DNA from: Oscillospiraceae bacterium
GTDB lineage: Bacteria; Bacillota; Clostridia; Oscillospirales; Ruminococcaceae
DNA length: 43,964 nucleotides
Direction of reading: 5' to 3'
Assembly: GCA_017848125.1 (NCBI GenBank)
Contig: JAGAJY010000135.1
Span: 1-43,964 of the forward strand
Shown: positions 1 to 7,096 of the stretch, piece after piece
Layout of the letters: every line of letters begins with the position of its first letter
How positions within the stretch are numbered: the stretch's first letter is position 1
Translations under genes and position numbers: made by a program
Notes under the pieces: model-generated
Databases searched by the model: none
Told to the model about the DNA's origin: nothing
Seen by the model: the letters and a program-made list of their open reading frames with translations, nothing else

Positions 1-83
1 AGCTTCTCCAGTGGATCGCCTAATTCTGTTAATTTCTTGTATCTGTTCTCCTCATCGAAGAATCCTATTTGTTGTATTTTCAT
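1..83 (-). CDS. Transposase N-terminus (partial, runs off the window)
   Basis: Reading leftward from an ATG at 83 the frame stays open to the window edge for 27 codons and begins MKIQQIGFFDEENRYKKL, ending in GDPLEKL. The pattern QIxFFD...RYxKLxxLGDPLEKL is what I know from the start of IS5-like/DUF772 transposases, which cut and join insertion-sequence ends. Only the N-terminus is visible, so intactness cannot be judged. It faces away from the GGDEF-like gene. Confidence 0.6.
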   Translation of the reverse strand, partial: MKIQQIGFFDEENRYKKLTELGDPLEK

Positions 84-127
84 ATCTTTATTTTACCATA
101 TTTTTTGAATTTTGTACAGGGGGGTTT

Positions 128-1351
128 TTAGAGATGCCCTAAAGTATTCTCGATGGTATTTCCGTGAATGTCAAGATAATAACCTGCCCTGATCCCTTCA
201 AGCCCTGACGCAAACAGTTTGTCCGCAGTCAAGGAAGAATACCTGATAAAGTTTTCATTTCCGTTTCCGACAGAAACCACTGCAAATTCATTTTGCGAAA
301 GCCTGTGAACCTTGTTTTTTTCGAACAGTTCTGTCAGTATATATGATACTCTGCGAAGTGTTTCTGTTTTTGCAAAAGTACCGCAGATGTTACATAGCCC
401 GCCGTCGGGCAGACTTACATACAGCACACCGAGAAAAGTTTTATTGCCGAAATCTGTATAACTGCGGCAGAGCTTTTCAAAAGCGTTTCTGTTTTTCAAT
501 CCTGTAATGATATCACGGTCCATCAAATAGTTTTCGGCTGATTCCGCCTCTGAGGGATATCTTCCGTCAGCTCCCTCTTTGCAAATGAATATGAAAACGC
601 CATCGCCGTCAACGGGATTCTTATCAGGAGTGATTTTTATGTAAACAGGTGTATATTTGTTGCTGATAATTCTTCTGCAAGGAAGAATATCATAATATCC
701 GCTGCGTACAATACAGTGAAGATTTTTATCTGATATGAATTTCTTGAATTCATCACGGTCATCTTCATAAATGAGTTCATAATACATTACAGACGAGCCG
801 TTATCCCGGATGCTTTCGTAAATCAGCGATTCCTTTTCATTCATATAAACAGGCTCTGTATATCCGTCAGAAAGTCTCCTGTAAAATACTTTTACTATCT
901 CACCGCAGAATAATTTCTCCAATGTTCCGTTTTCACGCTTATACGGACGCTTCACACATACCAGAGCATAGGGCGATTCGGCAGAAAAATCTTTGTCAGT
1001 GATTATCTCCAGAGCAAGCTCCTCATATATATCCCATATTCTGTATTTCAGACCGTTCAGAGTAATGTGCAGTCCTTGTTTTTTTTCACGAATCAAGGAA
1101 AGCAGATAGCCTTCTTTAAAGTATTTTAGTAATATATCCGCACAGCTTTTATGCACTCTTCCGTTTTCTATTGAACGGGTAACAAATTCATAGAATGACT
1201 CACAGAGGTTTTCTGTACGGTCACTGTGATCAAAGCAGGTTTTTATGAAGTTATATTTTCCTGTAAACAGATCAAATTTAATTATTTTCAGGTAATTATC
1301 AAGAATCAGGCTATTTAAATTCTGGCTTTTTGGTATGCTATGCAGTTGCAT
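128..1351 (-). CDS. Degenerate GGDEF-domain protein
   Basis: Host gene of 407 residues. The C-terminal 130 residues start with DRDIITGLKNRNAFEKL (about residue 278), the usual opening of a GGDEF (diguanylate cyclase) domain, but the active-site loop reads SQNEF (352-356) instead of GGDEF. That argues against cyclic-di-GMP synthesis and for a sensory or regulatory remnant role. The N-terminal 270 residues show no motif I recognise; no signal peptide or membrane segment is evident. I start at the ATG at 1351 because GAGGAGAG lies 4-5 bases before it; an ATG at 1384 has no ribosome site. A TTGAAA/TATTAT pair upstream could be its promoter. It is the last host protein gene before the tRNA and is not part of the phage. 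Confidence 0.75.
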   Translation of the reverse strand: MQLHSIPKSQNLNSLILDNYLKIIKFDLFTGKYNFIKTCFDHSDRTENLCESFYEFVTRSIENGRVHKSCADILLKYFKEGYLLSLIREKKQGLHITLNGLKYRIWDIYEELALEIITDKDFSAESPYALVCVKRPYKRENGTLEKLFCGEIVKVFYRRLSDGYTEPVYMNEKESLIYESIRDNGSSVMYYELIYEDDRDEFKKFISDKNLHCIVRSGYYDILPCRRIISNKYTPVYIKITPDKNPVDGDGVFIFICKEGADGRYPSEAESAENYLMDRDIITGLKNRNAFEKLCRSYTDFGNKTFLGVLYVSLPDGGLCNICGTFAKTETLRRVSYILTELFEKNKVHRLSQNEFAVVSVGNGNENFIRYSSLTADKLFASGLEGIRAGYYLDIHGNTIENTLGHL

Positions 1352-1544
1352 TATTCTCTCCTCAGGTTTATTTCTCAAAAGCATTTTTAAGATAATAATA
1401 TTATCCGTGAGCTGTGTTTTTCAAATATTAGCATATCTTGTTTTTTTCTGTCAAATAACAAAATGTTTTAGATTGTAAACCTTATCGGTGGATTATGTTC
1501 AATGCTATAGGGTTGTGCACTTTGCCGAAAATCTGCCTGTTCTA
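1352..1544. other. Intergenic region between GGDEF-like gene and tRNA promoter
   Basis: AT-rich host DNA between two divergent transcription units. Apart from the likely promoter of the gene on the left I see no gene, repeat or strong hairpin. Confidence 0.5.
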
Positions 1545-1573
1545 TTTACAAATTCCTTTCTATGTGATATAAT
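1545..1573 (+). promoter_or_regulatory. Promoter of tRNA-Pro
   Basis: TTTACA (1545-1550), 17-base spacer, TATAAT (1568-1573) with a TGA just before it, giving an extended -10 (TGnTATAAT). The predicted start, about 1580, lies two bases before the tRNA. The promoter is in host DNA and is undisturbed by the prophage. Confidence 0.75.
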
Positions 1574-1581
1574 TATTTAGC

Positions 1582-1658
1582 CGAGGTGTGGCTCAGTTTG
1601 GTAGAGCGCTTCGTTCGGGACGAAGAGGCCGCGTGTTCAAGTCACGTCACCTCGACCA
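1582..1658 (+). tRNA. tRNA-Pro (anticodon CGG)
   Basis: 77 nt with acceptor stem CGAGGTG pairing CACCTCG, discriminator A and encoded CCA. The anticodon stem CTTCG/CGAAG encloses loop TTCGGGA, so the anticodon is CGG, reading proline CCG. The T arm GCGTG-TTCAAGT-CACGT is normal. The 3' part from 1610 on is the phage attachment core, so the tRNA is a hybrid of host 5' half and regenerated 3' half and remains functional. Confidence 0.93.
1610..1658 (+). repeat. attL: attL core: 49-bp attachment-site repeat
   Basis: Exact 49-bp match to 39882-39930. It runs from the anticodon stem to the CCA end of tRNA-Pro; bases on both sides differ between the copies. Together the copies delimit an element of 38,272 bp whose integrase gene lies next to the other copy. 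Use of a tRNA 3' end is typical of tyrosine integrases. Confidence 0.93.
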
Positions 1659-1666
1659 AATGGAAC

Positions 1667-1715
1667 AGCCCTTAAAACCGCTATAATCCGTGGTTTTTGG
1701 GGCTTTTTTATTTTG
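1667..1715 (+). terminator. Phage-supplied terminator for tRNA-Pro
   Basis: AGCCC (1667-1671) plus AAAACCGC (1674-1681) pair with GTGGTTTT (1690-1697) and GGGCT (1700-1704), followed by a T-rich run from 1704. It lies just inside the prophage, so it replaces the original host tRNA terminator that now sits beyond attR at 39959-39995. Confidence 0.7.
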
Positions 1716-1773
1716 CTTTTCAGATATAATTTTTGTGCAAAATAAGCCGATTTTGGACACTTTTTTGAAAATA

Positions 1774-1794
1774 TGGGTGTCAAAATGGGTGTCA
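1774..1794 (+). repeat. Putative integrase arm-type sites (left pair)
   Basis: Two direct copies of TGGGTGTCA at 1774-1782 and 1786-1794, 12 bp apart start to start. The same word occurs twice at 39801-39820 on the other side of the core. In the excised circle the pairs would flank the attachment core, as expected of arm sites bound by the integrase N-terminal domain. The function is inferred from position and repetition. Confidence 0.6.
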
Positions 1795-1906
1795 GAACAG
1801 TTGTGCTGAAATTGGAAACAGTCAATTTTTTGTTCTTTAGGACGTGTTTGTTAAAATCTATGTTATGCACAAATATTCACGTTTGATTTATGCGTTTTTA
1901 CAAACC

Positions 1907-1945
1907 AAAACACCCGTCAATCCAAACAGGACTGACGGGTGTTTT
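1907..1945 (-). terminator. Terminator of the late operon
   Basis: Perfect 13-bp inverted repeat AAAACACCCGTCA (1907-1919) / TGACGGGTGTTTT (1933-1945), five bases beyond the amidase stop codon. A and T flanks make it potentially bidirectional. It closes the whole leftward late region. Confidence 0.85.
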
Positions 1946-1949
1946 CATC

Positions 1950-2798
1950 TCACATCACCTTAATAAATGCGCTTGGATACTGCTCCTTAACAGTAAACAA
2001 AAACGCTTCTGCATTGCTCTTGGAGCGGAAAGCTCCTACCTGCACATAGTAAAGTCCGTCAGCCTTGATAAAAGCACTCGGATAAGTTCTTTTTACCTCG
2101 TTAAGATAGTTTTTCGCAAGGGATTCAGACTTGAAAGCTCCTACCTGCACATAGTAAAGCTTTTCTGAATCGTCTTTTTTAACAGGCATATACCCGTCCA
2201 CCAAGGTCTTGAACTTGTCCCAGGAAGGACGAATATATATCGGACAGCCCTTGTACCCGTCATTCAGCTTGTTCAGCTCATCAAGCGTGCCTCTCTTACC
2301 ATTTCGGACATTACACCAATAATTGTGAGTGTAAAGCTCACCGCCGTAATGCTCTTTCAGATAAGCTATGAGCCTTGCCGCATTGTCACGAGCTTTTATA
2401 TCGGTTATATCACCATTACCGCTCATTATGCACTCAATGCTTATAGTGTTCCCGTTGCCCTTTTCAGAGCCGTTGCACTCAGCCTTGCCCTTCTGTCCTG
2501 CGTGCCACGAGGAATAGTCAAGAGGAAGATTCTGCCACGCACAGCGGTCATCAACATAAAAATGCACCCTTACTGAGTTCATATTGCCGTTGACGGTTGA
2601 CCTTGTGTACTGCTCCGCAGGCGTGGTTTCGGGGCTTACGATGATCCTGTTTGTGTTATGGAGCGTAATGCCTATGTATTCGCCCTTCCTTTTCACCGGA
2701 AGCGATATTTTATTGGGGTTATGGTCTGTGAGGAAATATTCATTGACGGTCACACCGTTCCAGTATTTTACCTTGTCGGGTTTAAGAAAAACAGCCAT
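1950..2798 (-). CDS. Endolysin: N-acetylmuramoyl-L-alanine amidase with two SPOR-like repeats
   Basis: Phage lysin of 282 residues that should cut the amide bond between muramic acid and the stem peptide. Residues about 40-190 form an Amidase_2/PGRP-type domain: His47 (ITLHNT), His99 (SWHAGQ), His158 and Cys185 (GCP) fit the zinc-site pattern of T7 lysozyme-like amidases. The C-terminus carries two repeats of about 34 residues, both beginning LYYVQVGAF and ending YPSAFIK, resembling SPOR peptidoglycan-binding domains. I start at 2798 because GAGGAGG lies before that ATG; an upstream start would overlap the holin gene. No signal peptide, so export should depend on the holin just upstream. Last gene of the late operon. 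Confidence 0.92.
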   Translation of the reverse strand: MAVFLKPDKVKYWNGVTVNEYFLTDHNPNKISLPVKRKGEYIGITLHNTNRIIVSPETTPAEQYTRSTVNGNMNSVRVHFYVDDRCAWQNLPLDYSSWHAGQKGKAECNGSEKGNGNTISIECIMSGNGDITDIKARDNAARLIAYLKEHYGGELYTHNYWCNVRNGKRGTLDELNKLNDGYKGCPIYIRPSWDKFKTLVDGYMPVKKDDSEKLYYVQVGAFKSESLAKNYLNEVKRTYPSAFIKADGLYYVQVGAFRSKSNAEAFLFTVKEQYPSAFIKVM

Positions 2799-2799
2799 A

Positions 2800-3240
2800 T
2801 TATTTATCCTCCTCATCATTTGAATTACCCTTAAGCATATCAATTGCCTTGGACAAAATGTTCTGCACAGATTTCGGCAGAATCCCCATAACCGCCGCTG
2901 TTTCGGTGATGGAAATCAGCTCCGAAACGCAGAAAGCAATAACAACAGCATTTCTCACATAATCTGTGCTGAGCATACGGTCAATGGAAGTACAGCACGC
3001 AACGATCAGAAAAGTGCCACACTTTTTAACTATACCCTTCCAGCAAGCCTGAGAGGACAGACCGCCGTTTGTGGATTTTGGAGACTTGCCCCATATTGCC
3101 GCACAGAGAAAACCGAGGACACAGTCCACCACCATAAAGAAAAGTAATGTCTGAACAGCAGCATCCCAACCTCCGAGAAGCTGAGCAATGTAAGAGCCTA
3201 TGATTCCTGCGGATCCGCAGATAAAAGTTTTTTCAGCCAT
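2800..3240 (-). CDS. Phage holin (Phage_holin_4 / TcdE-like)
   Basis: 146 residues with about three hydrophobic segments (roughly 7-25, 30-50 and 75-110) and a charged C-terminal tail rich in Asn, Asp and Glu, as in the toxin-secretion/phage-lysis holin family (Phage_holin_4, TcdE/Bhl type). The characteristic first half includes VDCVLGF and a GLSSQACWKG segment before the next membrane span. It should form membrane lesions that release the amidase at the end of infection. Start chosen at 3240, preceded by AAGGAGG; the amidase gene follows directly, making a holin-lysin pair. A hairpin precedes its ribosome site. Confidence 0.9.
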   Translation of the reverse strand: MAEKTFICGSAGIIGSYIAQLLGGWDAAVQTLLFFMVVDCVLGFLCAAIWGKSPKSTNGGLSSQACWKGIVKKCGTFLIVACCTSIDRMLSTDYVRNAVVIAFCVSELISITETAAVMGILPKSVQNILSKAIDMLKGNSNDEEDK

Positions 3241-3261
3241 AATAATTAACCTCCTTAAAAG

Positions 3262-3291
3262 CCCCTCCGACATCGCTCAATGCCGAAGGGG
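3262..3291 (-). terminator. Hairpin / possible attenuator before the holin gene
   Basis: Read on the minus strand, CCCCTTCGG (3291-3283) pairs with a CGGAGGGG arm (3270-3262) and is followed by CTTTT, directly before the holin ribosome site. It may partly terminate late mRNA and lower lysis-gene expression, or protect the RNA end. The T run is short, so termination would be incomplete. Confidence 0.45.
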
Positions 3292-3304
3292 ACAGCCTAT
3301 GTAA

Positions 3305-3430
3305 TTACTCAGCAAGCTCAGCGCAATCCATATCTACAAGAATTGCCCTTACCTGCTCCTTAAGCTTGGCAGGAACATCGGAAAATGTCTTTCTGCCCTT
3401 GATGATGAGAGTAGCATAAATAGCAGCCAT
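3305..3430 (-). CDS. Small phage protein, CD1375-like
   Basis: 41 residues beginning MAAIYATLIIKGRKTFSDVP. Small proteins of this type, with (A/R)IYATLIIKGRKT followed by VPxxLKExVxxIL, occur between tail-fibre and holin genes of clostridial phages (CD1375 family as I recall it). Function unknown. AGGAAGGAGG precedes the ATG at 3430, which decides this start against a longer overlapping frame that covers the neighbouring gene. No membrane segment. Confidence 0.75.
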   Translation of the reverse strand: MAAIYATLIIKGRKTFSDVPAKLKEQVRAILVDMDCAELAE

Positions 3431-3470
3431 TTGAAAAACCTCCTTCCTGTTGAGAATTATGAAAACAGAA

Positions 3471-3764
3471 TCAAAACAGGCTCTCGTAAATCTCACAAAG
3501 AGCCATCTGAACATCTGTAATCTGCTGTGCAAGCTCTGCATTTGTAGGCGGAGTTTCCGCAGGCTCAGGTTCTTCGTGAGGTATCTCCTCCACATCAATA
3601 AGCCCTCCATTTTCATCTGTAACCAGATTAAAAAACGGATAAAGAGCCTTGATTTTCTCAGCCAATTCCGAGCCGTCAGGCACAACATAATCGGCATTAT
3701 CGAGCCAATCTGTATCGGGATAATCCGAACACGTCACAAACGACTTGTCATTATAGATAATCAT
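3471..3764 (-). CDS. Phage tail-region protein (XkdX-position)
   Basis: 97 residues, acidic. The N-terminal half begins MIIYNDKSFVTCSDYP; a Pro/Glu-rich linker (about 62-75) leads to a predicted helix TNAELAQQITDVQMALCEIYE, a motif common in small proteins encoded between tail fibre and holin in Bacillota phages. Likely a tail-fibre accessory or chaperone-like protein, but the function is not established. GAGGGTG lies before the ATG at 3764. It follows the tail-fibre gene closely, and that gene's out-of-frame tail ends at 3783, so the two would be adjacent in an undamaged phage. Confidence 0.7.
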   Translation of the reverse strand: MIIYNDKSFVTCSDYPDTDWLDNADYVVPDGSELAEKIKALYPFFNLVTDENGGLIDVEEIPHEEPEPAETPPTNAELAQQITDVQMALCEIYESLF

Positions 3765-3782
3765 TTAATCACCCTCTTTTTT

Positions 3783-3905
3783 TTATCTGAATGCAGCATA
3801 GTTTATAGTTCCTGTTGTATCGGGTATAACTATAAAGCCATTTGTTGTCGGAAAACACATTTTGGGTGAGTTAGTTCCCCACCAACAAAAACAAGTGACG
3901 GAGTA
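3783..3905 (-). pseudogene. Out-of-frame C-terminus of the tail-fibre gene
   Basis: In the frame shifted relative to the fibre gene, this stretch reads WWGTNSPKMCFPTTNGFIVI and then a segment ending TINYAAFR. A C-terminus with NGF followed by a Y-x-AF(R/K) end is the usual finish of phage fibre and appendage proteins. Adding one G to the GGGG run near 3884 would join it to the fibre gene and give a protein of about 332 residues. Confidence 0.6.
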
Positions 3906-4780
3906 AAGCTTAATGAGACAGTTTGCTGCTGACCTGCTTCTATTCCTGAAAAAGTCCCCGTCACATAAGGTGTATCTGCATCCCTTATATTTTGCCATTC
4001 TGACCAAATATTATCATGCGCAGTTCTAATGAAAATGGTTTTCTTTTGGTGATTATAACAGCCAATTGCTATTTGATATGCTCTACTGCTACCCGCTGTA
4101 TTACCAATTGTTTCAACTTCATACCATAATGCACCAGATATTTCTGGAGCATTTTCTATATATTGACTTGCACTTGAATCATTTGATTGCCCAACCACAC
4201 AAACTTTTCTATTCCAGCAAGGATGGTCATCCGCTAATGACGTCGAAAATATATCAAGATATGGCATTCCATCCCTAAGACTATTAACAGTATCAGCATT
4301 GCCGCCGTTTGCAGGAAGTGAAGTAGGAATATCGTTTTTATCGACTTTACCGGAAAGTTCGTTTTTGATTGCTGTATCATCATAAACCCTGCACTCAGCC
4401 CCGTCTATTCTAATATTACCATTTACCGCAGACGGCGTGACCACATTGCCGTTGATAGTGGTATCACCTCCTCCCGACTGCGGCTTAAAAGGGTTTTCAG
4501 TCCCATTCTGAGCAGATATCTGCACACTTCCCGAGCCTGTTACATAAACCGTGTCAACATCAGTCCTCATATGAGCAATAACCGAGGAACAGCCGGGAGC
4601 AATGCGCCTTACGCCGTCCTCACCCGAGCTCTTCCCCTGTTCAATAGATACGAATACATCTTCCGTGCTGTCGTTCATAACCGCAAAAGCACGGTAGCAA
4701 TGATCGAACATTACCCTGCACTCCGTTCCGTCAAGCAGAACTGTGCAGTCACGATATCCGTTTGATACTGTTCTTTCCAT
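3830..4780 (-). CDS. Tail fibre / receptor-binding protein, C-terminus frameshifted
   Basis: 316 residues as read. The first 100 residues look like a small beta-rich attachment domain. A linker follows (GDTTINGNVVTP, then INGNIRIDG), then a KVDKNDIP segment. Residues about 170-290 hold a fibre-type domain with WYEVETIG and WSEWQNIRDADTP, seen in many receptor-binding proteins (pyocin-knob-like). It should contact the host surface at the tail tip. The normal ending is missing: after FTPSLVFVGG the frame runs into an unrelated end and a stop at 3830, while the expected C-terminus lies in another frame (3783-3905). Position downstream of the tape measure and baseplate genes supports the role. 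Confidence 0.75.
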   Translation of the reverse strand: MERTVSNGYRDCTVLLDGTECRVMFDHCYRAFAVMNDSTEDVFVSIEQGKSSGEDGVRRIAPGCSSVIAHMRTDVDTVYVTGSGSVQISAQNGTENPFKPQSGGGDTTINGNVVTPSAVNGNIRIDGAECRVYDDTAIKNELSGKVDKNDIPTSLPANGGNADTVNSLRDGMPYLDIFSTSLADDHPCWNRKVCVVGQSNDSSASQYIENAPEISGALWYEVETIGNTAGSSRAYQIAIGCYNHQKKTIFIRTAHDNIWSEWQNIRDADTPYVTGTFSGIEAGQQQTVSLSFTPSLVFVGGELTHPKCVFRQQMAL

Positions 4781-4798
4781 AAAATAAATACCTCCCTT

Positions 4799-5440
4799 TT
4801 AAGAATTGGAAACCCCGAATGTGTGCCCCGATTCGCCGAAGCCTTTTAAATAAGTGCTGTAAACGTCATTTACCTGCGACTGTACTCTGACGCCGCTGCT
4901 GTCGAGATAAGAGGCGGTAATGTCGCACCGTCCGTCAGGGGTAACGTGTATTTTTTCAATACGCCAGTCGCTCGATACAGGACCATTCCAGCCATACAGC
5001 CTTGCCAACAAATTTCCTTCCGAATCTACCACCGCCGCAAAAACGTCCTGTCTTGTGGGGTCAGATTCGGATATAACTGTCATTGAGCAAATACCGTAGC
5101 CTGTGTTTTTGTCCGTTATCACATCACCGCCCACAAACTCATAAATATCCTCATATTCCGTCCCCTCGGGAAATATATATTCGCCGCTTGATTTCCCGTC
5201 ATCGTAACCGTCATTGTACCCCTCGTCATACCCCTCGTTGTAACCGTCATCATAACCGTCCTTGTATCCGTCATTATACCCTTCATCATACCTGTCAGGC
5301 ACATTAACATAAACAGGGCTGTAGCCGTCAATACCGCTCGGAGCGGTGTATACGCCGTTTTCGGTAACGGTAAGGGGCTTGATGACAGGAACTCCGCCTC
5401 CCTCGCCAAGCCCCAGCAAATACCCCGCAATAAAACTCAT
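4799..5440 (-). CDS. Tail-associated structural protein with DGY repeat
   Basis: 213 residues. The N-terminal 50 residues include a common adaptor-like element of phage appendage proteins (ENGVYTAP, DGYSPVYVNVP). Residues 51-82 are a run of eight four-residue units of the form (D/N)xGY, followed by a C-terminal domain of about 130 residues that I do not recognise. It lies between the baseplate protein and the fibre, so a connector or side-fibre role is likely. The start ATG overlaps the upstream stop by four bases, implying translational coupling. Confidence 0.65.
   Translation of the reverse strand: MSFIAGYLLGLGEGGGVPVIKPLTVTENGVYTAPSGIDGYSPVYVNVPDRYDEGYNDGYKDGYDDGYNEGYDEGYNDGYDDGKSSGEYIFPEGTEYEDIYEFVGGDVITDKNTGYGICSMTVISESDPTRQDVFAAVVDSEGNLLARLYGWNGPVSSDWRIEKIHVTPDGRCDITASYLDSSGVRVQSQVNDVYSTYLKGFGESGHTFGVSNS
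5195..5290 (-). repeat. Tandem 12-bp coding repeats ((D/N)xGY units)
   Basis: Eight successive 12-bp units encoding YDEG, YNDG, YKDG, YDDG and similar. On the plus strand they appear as recurring CGTCATA/CGTTGTA words. Such arrays can change copy number by slippage. The encoded low-complexity acidic, tyrosine-rich strip may be a flexible or metal-binding linker. Confidence 0.8.
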
Positions 5441-6828
5441 TCAACCACCTCCGTAAATGAAATATCCGTCTTTTTCCCGTTTTCCTTCTTGTATTTCAGG
5501 GAATACTTCTTTCCGCCGTAGGTGATGTGCCTCTCAGCCTCCGAAGCAGTGTCGGTCACGCTTTCGATTTCAGTAGGCATAACCGTGTCAAGAACAGCAC
5601 CCGCAAACTTGGCAATACCGCCTGCAAAGGTTTCAAAGCCGCTTTCCTCAGTTGTCCCGTCGCTCTCATTGATATATACAAGCTTTACACCGTCCCGTGT
5701 CATTCTCGAGCAGCCGAAAAGCCTGTCAAGCCTGACTGTACCGTCAAGCTGTCTTGCATAAAGCTCTCTGTACTCTGAAAACGAAGTGTCCGCCGCAGGA
5801 GCAGACATAGAAGCAATTATCCCCATATCGGTAAATCTGCAGGAGATGTCCAGAATAGGCAGAGCCTTGCCGTTGTATGCAATGCAGTCACCGATGTTAA
5901 AGGGCATAGAAACCACAGCCTCAGCACATTCCCAGCCGTTGTATTCATAACAGCCGCCACCGCCGAGAAGCTGAGACACCATAGCGGCAGCCCTTTCCTT
6001 TGAAAGATAGCGTCCGCTGATTATCTCAGTATTTCTCCACCCCGAGCCACTGCTGTAAATACCGCCGTAAATCTCGTCCTCAGCAACAATGCCCGTAATG
6101 CTTTTGCACCCCCTGAGAATAATTTCCGAGCGGTCAGCTTCCAAAAGCTCAGCGCCTTCCTTATCGGGAGAAAAGGGAACAAAAGCAAGAGCATTCCCCG
6201 AAATGCACAGAAAATGCCCCAGCTCAATTTTTGAGATGTCCTCAAGTATCTGACGGCAGGACTTGCCTGCAAAATCGTTGTAGCAAAGCTTCTCCAACCG
6301 TGAAACAGCAGGAGAAGACCCCGAAAAACCGCACTGAGCGGCAATGCTCCCTAAAACCTGAGATGTGGGATACCATTTTGGTCTGCTTTTGTCCTCCGTA
6401 CCGTCAGAGCTTTTCTCAAACTGCTCATAACCGCTGTAATCAAAGGGAATATCAAGATTCTTGCAGCAGTCGTAGCATTCAATATGGCTGACTCCTGCCG
6501 AATGGCTCTGAGAAGCAATGTAGAAGGAGGGGAGCAGATAGCCGTCAAAAATAACCTCAGCCCCCTCAGAGAATACGGTATCCGTGTAAATATCGCAGGA
6601 AAAGCAGTTTGTGGAAATACCGTCAAAGCCTTTGCCCGAAAGGCTTCTTTCAAGCACAATGTTTGCAAGGGAATCGGGTCCGAACTCCGTTCCGTAGATT
6701 TTTACCGTATAAGGCAGGTCAAAGACCGTCGCCCTTGAGAGGGCAGACCATAGACAGCGAAATGTTCCAGTATCTCTCGTCCTCCGAAGCGGCGAATGAC
6801 GGAACAGCGTCAACGGAAGGACGGTCAA
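5437..6828 (-). CDS. Baseplate / tail hub protein (gp27-like or Gp37-like)
   Basis: The open frame is 463 codons, but the first 35-40 codons overlap the upstream gene and look like a shadow. Likely protein begins near LPYTVKIYGTEF, where homologous baseplate proteins start. The only start-like codon there is CTG at 6717, one base after the upstream TGA (6721-6719). The body fits a phage tail hub/baseplate protein: an N-terminal beta domain, a central segment with YDCCKNLDIP and CYNDFAGKSCRQILEDISKI, and a C-terminal part that could support a tail-tip complex. It lies after the tape measure in the usual place. Start uncertain, function moderately sure. Confidence 0.7.
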   Translation of the reverse strand: MTVLPLTLFRHSPLRRTRDTGTFRCLWSALSRATVFDLPYTVKIYGTEFGPDSLANIVLERSLSGKGFDGISTNCFSCDIYTDTVFSEGAEVIFDGYLLPSFYIASQSHSAGVSHIECYDCCKNLDIPFDYSGYEQFEKSSDGTEDKSRPKWYPTSQVLGSIAAQCGFSGSSPAVSRLEKLCYNDFAGKSCRQILEDISKIELGHFLCISGNALAFVPFSPDKEGAELLEADRSEIILRGCKSITGIVAEDEIYGGIYSSGSGWRNTEIISGRYLSKERAAAMVSQLLGGGGCYEYNGWECAEAVVSMPFNIGDCIAYNGKALPILDISCRFTDMGIIASMSAPAADTSFSEYRELYARQLDGTVRLDRLFGCSRMTRDGVKLVYINESDGTTEESGFETFAGGIAKFAGAVLDTVMPTEIESVTDTASEAERHITYGGKKYSLKYKKENGKKTDISFTEVVE

Positions 6829-7096
6829 AAATTGCCGTCACCGTGTTTGGATTCTTAAACTCAACAGGAATGTTGTCATTTTCGCAGGCGTTTACGATCT
6901 TCTTTGCAAGCTCCTCGGGAACATTACCGAACTCTGCGGATATGTCAATGCTTTCGCCTATAAGCTTTTTTCTCTCCTTGCCGAGAACGTTGGTAAATTT
7001 TTCACCGTAAACAGGTGCCGTGTGAATACGCACACCCTCCTGTTCGGCGATCATCGACAGGTCAACACTGCCGATTTTCAGAATAACTGCCGCCAT
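6719..7096 (-). CDS. Distal tail / baseplate-associated protein
   Basis: 125 residues, start overlapping the tape-measure stop by one base (TAATG). It begins MAAVILKIGSVDLS and contains YWNISLSMVCPL near the end, a beta-rich profile. Small proteins of this size directly downstream of the tape measure usually cap the tail tube or join it to the baseplate. I cannot name a specific family. Translational coupling on both sides fits a tightly packed tail module. Confidence 0.6.
   Translation of the reverse strand: MAAVILKIGSVDLSMIAEQEGVRIHTAPVYGEKFTNVLGKERKKLIGESIDISAEFGNVPEELAKKIVNACENDNIPVEFKNPNTVTAIFDRPSVDAVPSFAASEDERYWNISLSMVCPLKGDGL

Noticed and set aside
1637..1870. 77-codon minus-strand open frame over the tRNA end and left arm sites
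   Set aside because: No ribosome site, overlaps the tRNA, terminator and attachment repeats.
3870..3900. Programmed frameshift in the fibre gene
   Set aside because: No X-XXY-YYZ slippery heptamer in frame and no clear downstream structure; a lost G explains it more simply.
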